Assembly: GCF_046237625.1 (NCBI RefSeq)
Contig: NZ_CP143545.1
Span: 3,286,001 to 3,350,000 of the forward strand
DNA: 64,000 nt
Direction of reading: 5' to 3'
Source: Paraperibacillus esterisolvens
GTDB taxonomy: Bacteria > Bacillota > Bacilli > Bacillales > DSM-1321
The notes beneath the pieces are model-generated. The model did not search any database. It was not told where the DNA came from and was given only the letters and a program-made list of their open reading frames with translations. The first letter of the stretch is position 1, and each line of letters starts with the position of its first letter. Below, in pieces: positions 25,763 to 32,869 of this stretch. The translations under genes were made by a program, and so were the position numbers.

Positions 25763-27919
25763 ATGGCTGAAAAGATTTTTGCTCTGGATATAGGTACACA
25801 CTCGGTTGTTGGCATTATACTTGAAAAGCAAAATGAGCGCTTTCAGGTAATCGAAGCCCTTTCTAAAGAACATTCCGAACGGGCCATGCTGGATGGACAG
25901 ATTCATGATGTACTTGCCGTATCTTCAATCATACTGGAAATTAAAGAAGCTCTTGAAAAGAAGCATGGGAAGCTTGAAAAGGTCTGTGTCGCTGCTGCGG
26001 GAAGGGCCCTAAAAACTGAACGTGCTTCCGCGGCATTGAATATAGATGGGCGCCCCCTGCTGCTTCCTGAGGACATCCTCCATCTCGAATTAACCGCCGT
26101 ACAGCAGGCTCAGGCTCAGGTAGCTGTGAAAAGTGACAGCGATAACAGTTACCAATATTACTGTGCTGGATATTCCGTTCTTTACCACAGGCTGGATGGC
26201 CAGGAAATAGGAAACCTGATTGATCAAAGCGGAATGGAAGCAAGCGTTGAGATCATCGCAACCTTTCTCCCGAAGGTAGTCGTAGAATCCCTCCTGGCCG
26301 CCCTTAAGCGTGCCGGCCTTGAAATGCAGGCCCTGACGCTGGAACCGATTGCGGCCATTCACGTGCTGATTCCCCAGTCTATGAGAAGGCTTAATGTGGC
26401 CCTGGTAGATATTGGAGCGGGCACTTCGGATATTGCCTTGACCGAAATGGGAACCGTCGCAGCCTATGGCATGGTCCCCATAGCAGGTGATGAAATCACA
26501 GAGGCAATCAGTGATGCATTCCTCCTTGATTTTCCGCTTGCAGAGCAGACCAAAAGGAGGCTTAATGAACCAGGTGCCATTAAGGTAACAGATATTTTGG
26601 GTTTTGAAACAGAGATTTTCAGGGCAGAAGCAATAAAAAGCATTTCTCCTGCCATTCACAAGCTTGCAGATGCGATTGCGGCTGAAATACACAGGCTGAA
26701 TAATTCTAAGCCGCCAAAGGCGGTCATGCTCGTCGGTGGAGGTAGCCTTACCCCAGACCTGCCGCGGATATTGGCCGAAAAGCTTGAACTGCCGGAAAAC
26801 CGGATAGCGATCCGCGGCATAGAAGCCATTGCTAACCTGAGCTTCTCCGAAGGCATCAATAAGGGTCCGGAACTAGTTACACCGATCGGGATTGCCGTTA
26901 GCTCGTCAAACAGCCCTGTCCAATATAAAAGCATCCTTGTGAATGGAAGGACCATCCGTCTCTTCGACATGAAAAAACTGACGGTCGGCGACTGTATCCT
27001 TGCTGCCGGAATTAAGCTTGGAAGTTTGTATGGCGAGAGCGGCCCTTCTTATGAAATATCCCTGAATGGAGAACCACTAACCCTTCCAGGCTCTCCGGGA
27101 TCTCCGCCCTCCATCACTCTGGATGGGGAAGTCTGTTCACTCCAGACGACAGTTAAAAACAATAGCTCACTGACGGTGGAGAAAGGCTCGGATGGGAAGA
27201 GTTCCTCCATCCTGGTCAAGGACCTCCTTGATGACATTCCACGTAAAGCCATTACCATTAATGGCATCCATTATGTCGTGGAAGCAGTAATTAAATTAAA
27301 TGGCCGCACTTCGTCGGGCGAGGAACCATTGAAGCCCGGGGATAGTATAATTTGCAGGCTGCCGGATACCATATCAGCTCTTCTCGAAGCCCTGAAGCTG
27401 AATTCCCTGCTTGCCTCCCTCCGTCCTTTTTCCGTGAAATTGAACAATAAGGTCTTTACAATTGGAAGGGCTGCTGGGCGAATCTTCAAGAATGGCATTA
27501 AAGCAAAGCCTCATTCCCTATACGAGGATGATGATGTCCTCCTGATTGAAAGAAGCGGTCCAATCACGGTCAAAAGGCTGGCTGAAGAACTTCAAATGAT
27601 CCTTGATTATGCCATTACGGTGAGCTTTAATGGCAAGAAGATTCAGCTTAAAAAAGACATTACAAGCTTTTACCGCGGTGATGAGAAATTGGATGAGGAG
27701 GAAATAATAAGGGACGGTGAAGAGCTCAGAATGACAGAGCGAAAAATTGAACCTTTTATATTCCAGGATATCTTTAATATTGTAGAGGTTGACATGCCGC
27801 TTCACGCTGTTAGAAGTTTCCTCCTCCTCAAGAACAACGAAGAAACGGCTTTTCATGAAAAAATTCAGTCTGGAGATGAATTAAAGCTTCTTTGGCCTTC
27901 CGCCCCTGCGCCGTACTGA
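25763..27919 (+). CDS. FtsA-like actin-family ATPase with long beta-rich C-terminal extension
   Basis: 718-residue cytoplasmic protein. Residues 1-345 have the FtsA/PilM actin fold: phosphate-1 loop EKIFALDIGTHSVVGII, an SHS2-like insert, phosphate-2 loop NVALVDIGAGTSDIALTEMG and adenosine motif AVMLVGGGSLTPDLPRIL. Typical FtsA is about 420 residues and ends in a membrane-binding helix. Here about 330 further residues are built from recurring short beta-type units (SILVNGRTIRLFDM, YEISLNGEPLTL, KAITINGIHYVVE, ITVSFNGKKIQLKK), suggestive of tandem beta-grasp or similar small domains, with no clear amphipathic tail. Start ATG 25763 with AGGTGG upstream. Single-gene unit with its own terminator. 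Role unknown; possibly envelope or sporulation. Confidence 0.82.
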   Translation: MAEKIFALDIGTHSVVGIILEKQNERFQVIEALSKEHSERAMLDGQIHDVLAVSSIILEIKEALEKKHGKLEKVCVAAAGRALKTERASAALNIDGRPLLLPEDILHLELTAVQQAQAQVAVKSDSDNSYQYYCAGYSVLYHRLDGQEIGNLIDQSGMEASVEIIATFLPKVVVESLLAALKRAGLEMQALTLEPIAAIHVLIPQSMRRLNVALVDIGAGTSDIALTEMGTVAAYGMVPIAGDEITEAISDAFLLDFPLAEQTKRRLNEPGAIKVTDILGFETEIFRAEAIKSISPAIHKLADAIAAEIHRLNNSKPPKAVMLVGGGSLTPDLPRILAEKLELPENRIAIRGIEAIANLSFSEGINKGPELVTPIGIAVSSSNSPVQYKSILVNGRTIRLFDMKKLTVGDCILAAGIKLGSLYGESGPSYEISLNGEPLTLPGSPGSPPSITLDGEVCSLQTTVKNNSSLTVEKGSDGKSSSILVKDLLDDIPRKAITINGIHYVVEAVIKLNGRTSSGEEPLKPGDSIICRLPDTISALLEALKLNSLLASLRPFSVKLNNKVFTIGRAAGRIFKNGIKAKPHSLYEDDDVLLIERSGPITVKRLAEELQMILDYAITVSFNGKKIQLKKDITSFYRGDEKLDEEEIIRDGEELRMTERKIEPFIFQDIFNIVEVDMPLHAVRSFLLLKNNEETAFHEKIQSGDELKLLWPSAPAPY

Positions 27920-27941
27920 TTAGAAAAAATATCTGAGAGGG

Positions 27942-27973
27942 TGCCCAAAAATCCTGCTTTTGGGCATTTCCTT
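27942..27973 (+). terminator. Terminator of the FtsA-like gene
   Basis: TGCCCAAAA pairs with TTTTGGGCA and is followed by TTTCCTTTG. Weak T run but well placed 22 nt after the stop. Confidence 0.7.
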
Positions 27974-28041
27974 TGTATAAGAAGAAGAAGCTTTCCCGTT
28001 TCATTAATCCAGCCGTTTTTCCAGGATACTTGTAAAAAAAG

Positions 28042-28073
28042 AAAAAGGAGCCTTCCCAATGAGAAAGCTCCCT
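28042..28073 (-). terminator. Terminator of the ytxGHJ operon
   Basis: On the minus strand a GGGAGC/GCTCC stem with a 15-nt loop runs into TTTTTCTTTTTTT just after the ytxJ stop. Confidence 0.75.
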
Positions 28074-28076
28074 GTT

Positions 28077-28400
28077 TTAGCCCTGTACGGCATCCCGAAG
28101 TGATTTAGCTGTAATTTTCCAATGTGAGGCATTCCATACAGGCTTGCCATTTTTAAAAAGAATTGCTTGAGGTGATTCATGCTTCACTCCAAATTCCTCT
28201 GATACATAATTGGAAAGCGGACGGGCTTCCTGAACAGTCAAATAAGCGGTGTTTACATCAGCTGCACCTGCAAACTCTTCATATTCCTCGAAGGCTGCCT
28301 GGCTCACCGGGCATGTCAGGCTGTGTTTGACCAGCAGGAACGTATCCTGCGCATTCAATTCCTGAAACTGATCTTGTGATAATATTTTTTTCAAAGGCAT
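28077..28400 (-). CDS. ytxJ: Bacillithiol-system monothiol protein YtxJ
   Basis: 107-residue thioredoxin-fold protein of the YtxJ family, predicted to act as a monothiol bacilliredoxin that removes bacillithiol from proteins under oxidative stress. The active-site loop is HSLTCPVSQAAFEEY, where the usual CxxC is C-P-V-S, so only one redox cysteine remains. The cis-Pro region is KHESPQAILFKNGKPVWNASH. Last gene of the ytxGHJ operon, which in B. subtilis is induced by general stress through sigma-B; a sigma-B promoter is visible upstream of ytxG. Full length. Confidence 0.92.
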   Translation of the reverse strand: MPLKKILSQDQFQELNAQDTFLLVKHSLTCPVSQAAFEEYEEFAGAADVNTAYLTVQEARPLSNYVSEEFGVKHESPQAILFKNGKPVWNASHWKITAKSLRDAVQG

Positions 28401-28518
28401 ATTTGTTCATTCTCCTTTCGATATATATGCTGGGAACAATAAGAAGCGATGAAGCAATAGTACCACTTCACCGCCTTAATTGCCAAAAGCTTAACCTGAT
28501 TCAGCCTGGATCAGCTCA

Positions 28519-29250
28519 TTATTTTTTGTTTGATGAATTTTTATTGCCTGTTCCTGTTGATGTATAAGAATTGCTGTTCTTATCAGAATCGCCTTTTCCT
28601 GTGATGCCAGTTACATCTGCACCGCCAGCCAGGTCTGTATCATCTGTCAGTCCGGCTGAAGTACCCGTAGTTAGATCAGCTGCACCTGTAGTGAGATCGG
28701 CAGTTGTCAATGAATCGGGAGAGTCACCCAGGTCTTCAATACCACTTGTTGTCGTATCATCGTAATCGGTAGGAACGACTGGTTTGATTGAATCAGCCGA
28801 GTTGGTGAGACCATGCTTTTCTGAGCTGCTTCCACCCTCGCTGCCCGTTTCTTTTCCTGTCATGCTCTTTACCTTGTTCATCAGGTTCTGGGAAGTGCTC
28901 GTTACGGCACCAGTGACTGATGACGTACGTTCTTTTGCAGCACCTGCAAACTGTGTTCCTTTTTCCATTGCAGTCTGGCGCATTTTTTCTGTCTTATCAA
29001 GTACCTTTGTCGTCTGTGTATTCAAGTCAGTGCGCAGCTCCCTGCCTGACTTTGGAGCCATGAATAGTGCGGTAGCAGCACCGATAATGCCGCCGATCAA
29101 AGTACCCATCAGGAAGTCCCTGCTGCTCATGTTTTCTTTTGTGCCCCTGTATTCTTGATGAAGCTGCTGATTGTCACGGTACACCTGTCCGTTATCACGG
29201 TATGCTTGTCCATTTTCACGATATGCCTGATTGTTTTCATTCTGTGTCAT
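28519..29250 (-). CDS. ytxH: YtxH-domain general stress protein with N-terminal repeats
   Basis: 243-residue protein. A YtxH domain (residues about 44-115) has one hydrophobic glycine-rich segment, FLMGTLIGGIIGAATALFMA, followed by APKSGRELR, the family signature, and a charged helical region. Before it stand three tandem seven-residue units (YRENGQA, YRDNGQV, YRDNQQL); after it a long Thr/Asp/Gly/Ala-rich low-complexity tail with repeated L-T-T-G and A-D-L. B. subtilis YtxH is about 150 residues, so both ends are expanded here. Second gene of the stress operon. Molecular function is unknown; association with the membrane is likely. Confidence 0.88.
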   Translation of the reverse strand: MTQNENNQAYRENGQAYRDNGQVYRDNQQLHQEYRGTKENMSSRDFLMGTLIGGIIGAATALFMAPKSGRELRTDLNTQTTKVLDKTEKMRQTAMEKGTQFAGAAKERTSSVTGAVTSTSQNLMNKVKSMTGKETGSEGGSSSEKHGLTNSADSIKPVVPTDYDDTTTSGIEDLGDSPDSLTTADLTTGAADLTTGTSAGLTDDTDLAGGADVTGITGKGDSDKNSNSYTSTGTGNKNSSNKK

Positions 29251-29296
29251 AATAAATTCCCCTTTTCATTTATATTATTTTAATGAATAACCAAAC

Positions 29297-29800
29297 TTAA
29301 TAACGGGATCTTAAGAACCTTTTTTTAGGCAGATTATCGGTAGCCTGCGCCTCTGTCTCTATGCTTCTGGGAGAAGCCGGCTGGGATAAAGCTTGCTTTT
29401 GTTTCCATCTATCACGGAGCTCCATGATTGCACTGCTCCATTGAATGATTTGAGCAATTTTTTCTTCATTATGGTCAAGCTTGTCTTGGGCTTTGACCGA
29501 CACCTTTTGCAGTGTCGTATTGAAGCCCTGAATGGATGTGCCGACATTTTTGACGGCTGTGAATACTGTATCCAGATTTTCTGATTTCTTCTGGATATTC
29601 TCTGCAAGATTATTGGTCTTGTGCAGCAGCTGTGTGGTTTCGGTTGTGATTCCCTGCAGCTGATTTTCGAGACCCGATAATGTGTGGGATACACTGTCAA
29701 GTGTACTCTGCAGTGAATTAAGGGTTTTTGCGAGATACAGTACCAATATTAAGAATGCAATAGCGATGACTGCAACGCTCAGATATAAAATAATTTGCAC
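29297..29800 (-). CDS. ytxG: DUF948 membrane-anchored coiled-coil stress protein YtxG
   Basis: 167 residues: one N-terminal membrane helix (IILYLSVAVIAIAFLILVLYL, residues 3-23) followed by about 90 residues of heptad-type coiled coil rich in T, L, Q and N (TLNSLQSTLDSVSHTLSGLE), then a basic tail ending KKRFLRSRY. This is the DUF948 family. Start is GTG at 29800 with AGGAGG at 8 nt. First gene of ytxGHJ; the sigma-B promoter lies 34-58 bp upstream. Function unknown; an envelope stress role is inferred from regulation. Confidence 0.9.
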   Translation of the reverse strand: MQIILYLSVAVIAIAFLILVLYLAKTLNSLQSTLDSVSHTLSGLENQLQGITTETTQLLHKTNNLAENIQKKSENLDTVFTAVKNVGTSIQGFNTTLQKVSVKAQDKLDHNEEKIAQIIQWSSAIMELRDRWKQKQALSQPASPRSIETEAQATDNLPKKRFLRSRY

Positions 29801-29833
29801 CAGAACACCTCCTTCAAGTCTACAGTAGTTTAA

Positions 29834-29858
29834 TTACCCGCAAGCGGCCAATATAAAC
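29834..29858 (-). promoter_or_regulatory. Sigma-B promoter of ytxGHJ
   Basis: GTTTAT (-35, complement of 29853-29858) and GGGTAA (-10, complement of 29834-29839) are separated by 13 bp, a close match to the sigma-B consensus GTTTAA-N12-15-GGGTAT. The B. subtilis ytxGHJ operon is a known sigma-B target, which supports the call. Confidence 0.82.
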
Positions 29859-30020
29859 TACTAACTATTTTTTCAATATAATCATAAAAAATTCCTTCTT
29901 TATCTACATAGTTCTTAAAAATATTCTAGTTTCCGGGCATGATAACGATTAAATAGTAAAAATTATCGGAGATTTCGGTTACAATATTGTTTGATACAAG
30001 AAATAATTGGAGGAATTCAT

Positions 30021-31136
30021 ATGAAAGATGCCAGAATTGAAAAACTCGCAAAAAATTTGATCAACTATTCCGTCCGCCTTAAAAAAGGCGAAAAGGTTCT
30101 AATTGAAAATTTCGGCCTGCAGAGAGAGCTTGTGACAGCTCTGGTGAAGGAAGCATATGCTGCCGGCGGCCAGCCCTTCGTCCTTCTGAAGGATGCTCAG
30201 GTGGACAGGGCCATGTTCCTCGGGGCACAGGAAGAGCAATTCAACCTTATTGCTGATTTCGAGGCAAATGTCATGGCTAACATGGATGCCTATATCGGCC
30301 TCCGCTCCGGTGACAACATCAATGAGCAGGCAGATGTGCCGGCTGAAAAAATGAAGATCTACGGAGATACTGTAGGGAAGAAGGTACATAGGGAGATACG
30401 CGTTCCTAAAACAAAATGGGTGGTACTGAGGTATCCGACATCTTCAATGGCGCAGCTTGCCAAAATGAGCACTGAGGCTTTTGAGGACTTCTACTTCGAT
30501 GTATGTAATCTTGATTACAGCAAAATGGATAAAGCAATGGACAGCCTGGTTGAATTGATGGATAAAACGGACAAGGTGCGCCTCACAGGGCCGGGGACCG
30601 ACCTTACATTCTCAATCAAGGATATTCCGGCCATTAAATGTTCAGGCCAGATGAATATACCTGATGGAGAGGTTTATACAGCCCCTGTCCGTGACTCTGT
30701 CAATGGGACAATCACATACAACACGCCTTCTCCATACCACGGGTTTACGTTTGAAAACGTCAGCCTGACGTTCAAAGACGGCAAGATTGTGGAAGCCTCC
30801 GCCAATGACACTGAGCGGATCAACAAAATTTTCGATACAGACGAAGGTGCGAGGTTTGTTGGGGAATTCGCCATCGGAGTGAATCCATACATCCAGACTC
30901 CGATGCAGGATATCCTTTTCGATGAAAAAATCGATGGCAGCTTCCACTTCACACCGGGACAATGCTATGATGAAGCATTTAACGGCAACCAATCCAATAT
31001 TCATTGGGATATGGTCAATATCCAGCGTCCGGAATATGGCGGCGGCGAAATCTACTTTGATGATGTTCTTATCAGGAAAGACGGCCGGTTCGTACTGCCT
31101 GAGCTTGAACAGCTGAATCCTGAAAATCTAAAGTAA
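30021..31136 (+). CDS. ampS: Metallo-aminopeptidase of family M29 (AmpS)
   Basis: 371-residue cytoplasmic aminopeptidase of family M29 (thermophilic aminopeptidase T/PepS class), which releases N-terminal residues using a two-metal centre. The family opening MKDARIEKLAKNLINYSVRL and the stretches PDGEVYTAPVRDSVNGTI, GEFAIGVNP, DEKIDGSFHFTPGQCY and IHWDMVN contain the expected Glu, His and Asp metal ligands (for example E-V-Y, H-F, H-W-D). Start ATG 30021 with GGAGG at 7 nt; an earlier frame start at 29991 lacks one. Single-gene unit sharing a bidirectional terminator with murC. Confidence 0.94.
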   Translation: MKDARIEKLAKNLINYSVRLKKGEKVLIENFGLQRELVTALVKEAYAAGGQPFVLLKDAQVDRAMFLGAQEEQFNLIADFEANVMANMDAYIGLRSGDNINEQADVPAEKMKIYGDTVGKKVHREIRVPKTKWVVLRYPTSSMAQLAKMSTEAFEDFYFDVCNLDYSKMDKAMDSLVELMDKTDKVRLTGPGTDLTFSIKDIPAIKCSGQMNIPDGEVYTAPVRDSVNGTITYNTPSPYHGFTFENVSLTFKDGKIVEASANDTERINKIFDTDEGARFVGEFAIGVNPYIQTPMQDILFDEKIDGSFHFTPGQCYDEAFNGNQSNIHWDMVNIQRPEYGGGEIYFDDVLIRKDGRFVLPELEQLNPENLK

Positions 31137-31141
31137 ACGGC

Positions 31142-31180
31142 AAAAAAAGGCTGGCCCCTGCAAGCAGGGGCCAGCCTTTT
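31142..31180. terminator. Bidirectional terminator between ampS and murC
   Basis: AAAGGCTGGCCCCTGC pairs perfectly with its complement around a 4-nt loop; A-rich and T-rich flanks let it serve both convergent genes. Confidence 0.93.
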
Positions 31181-31190
31181 CCATTCCTAT

Positions 31191-32495
31191 TTATTGATGC
31201 ATAAGCAGGTTTTCGTAGGCAACCTGGAACTTCTGGATATCACCCGCACCCATGAACAGGATGACACCCTCTTTGTGCTTTAATAGCGGGGCTGTGTCCT
31301 CTTCATGAATCAGTTCAGCTCCCGGTATTTTTTCCCTCAGGTCTTCAATGGTCAGTTTTCCCTGGTTCTCCCTGGCAGAGCCAAAGATGTCGCAAAGGTA
31401 AACCTTATCTGCAAGATTCAGGCTTCCTGCAAAATCGGCAAGGAAGGTCTGTGTTCTGCTGAACGTATGAGGCTGGAATACTGCAATTACTTCTCTGCCG
31501 GGATACTTCTTCCTGGCTGAATCAATCGTCACGGTGATCTCTGTCGGATGATGTGCATAATCGTCAATGATTACCTGCCCATCCACCACTTTTTCTGAAA
31601 AACGGCGTTTAACGCCGCCAAACGTCTTCAATTGCTGTTTTACTGCCTCAACATCAATATCCTCATAGTGGCACAATGCGATGACGGAAAGTGCGTTCAG
31701 GACATTGTGATTCCCGAAGGATGGGATGGTGAAGGACTGATAATAGTTGTTCCGGACATAGACCTCAAAGGATGTTCCTTCGCTCGAAGTAGCCACATTT
31801 CTGGCCTGGAAGTCATTCTCTGAACTGAAGCCGTAAAAAATCACAGGAACCTTGGCCTGGATGCGCTGAAGCTGTTCATCATCCCCGCACGCAATAATCC
31901 CTTTCCCAACCTGGACCGCCATGTCCTGAAAAGCCTGGAAAACATCATCGATGCTTGAGAAATAATCAGGATGGTCAAAGTCTATATTGGTCATGATCGC
32001 ATAATCCGGATGATAGGAAAGAAAGTGGCGGCGGTACTCACAGGCTTCAAAAACAAAATACTCTGCTTCCGCATTTCCCCTGCCTGTCCCGTCTCCAATT
32101 AAGTATGAAGTTGGTTTTGCGCCCATCATTACATGGGCAAGAAGACCCGTTGTCGAGGTTTTCCCGTGGGCTCCCGTAATCCCTACACTCGTGAAGTTCT
32201 TCATGAAATCGCCCAGGAATCGGTGATATCTGATTACCGGCAGGCCGAGTTCCATGGCAGCCTGTATTTCAACATGACTGTCAGGGAATGCGTTTCCTGC
32301 GATGATCGTCATCCCAGGCTGGATGTTTTCCTTGTCAAAAGGCAGGATTCTGATTCCTGATTTTTCTAAGCCAGCTTGTGTGAAGAAGCGTTTCTCCACA
32401 TCGGAGCCTTGCACATTATAGTTCATATCATGAAGGACTTGAGCCAGAGCACTCATCCCTGAGCCCTTAATTCCAACAAAATGATAAACAGTCAT
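31191..32495 (-). CDS. murC: UDP-N-acetylmuramate--L-alanine ligase
   Basis: Adds the first amino acid, L-alanine, to UDP-MurNAc in peptidoglycan precursor synthesis; 434 residues. The N-terminal Rossmann-like domain begins VYHFVGIKGSGMSALAQVL, the ATP loop is GITGAHGKTSTTG, and the central/C-terminal domains show NIDFDHPDYF, SFGNHNVLNALSVIA and DDYAHHPTEI, the Mur ligase signature. Start ATG 32495 with GGAGG at 8 nt; the frame is open to 32576 but the added residues are not conserved. In B. subtilis murC is likewise beside ytxG and sftA genes. Confidence 0.96.
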   Translation of the reverse strand: MTVYHFVGIKGSGMSALAQVLHDMNYNVQGSDVEKRFFTQAGLEKSGIRILPFDKENIQPGMTIIAGNAFPDSHVEIQAAMELGLPVIRYHRFLGDFMKNFTSVGITGAHGKTSTTGLLAHVMMGAKPTSYLIGDGTGRGNAEAEYFVFEACEYRRHFLSYHPDYAIMTNIDFDHPDYFSSIDDVFQAFQDMAVQVGKGIIACGDDEQLQRIQAKVPVIFYGFSSENDFQARNVATSSEGTSFEVYVRNNYYQSFTIPSFGNHNVLNALSVIALCHYEDIDVEAVKQQLKTFGGVKRRFSEKVVDGQVIIDDYAHHPTEITVTIDSARKKYPGREVIAVFQPHTFSRTQTFLADFAGSLNLADKVYLCDIFGSARENQGKLTIEDLREKIPGAELIHEEDTAPLLKHKEGVILFMGAGDIQKFQVAYENLLMHQ

Positions 32496-32869
32496 AGAGA
32501 GAACCTCCAGCAATCGTCTACTGTATGACAGTATAGGACGTGATCGTTTTTTTTTATTTTCTTCAAATCGTACCATTACTAGTTTTATGTTCTAATTTTA
32601 AGCAGCTTGTTAATTATATCATTTCAGAGCAGCATGAGCCATGAAAAGGGTAAAACATTTACCATTTGGTCAGAAAGGAACCTAAATTATAATAGTAGTA
32701 TAGTCTTGTTTAGTCAACTGTTATCAAAAATCATGAAAAAGAATCCATGAGCATTATCTTCAATTATTTAACACCATTATATACATTTTTCCCCGCGGAT
32801 GTTCTGCACACGCCCCGGCCGCTGATCAATCATGCTTTGAAGCAAGCATAATAGAAAGGATACCATGAT
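32496..32869. other. Intergenic region between sftA and murC
   Basis: AT-rich, no supported gene. It must contain the murC promoter and the sftA 3' end. A short hairpin (ATGCTT with AAGCAT) at about 32831-32845 could end sftA transcription but lacks a good T run. Confidence 0.5.
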
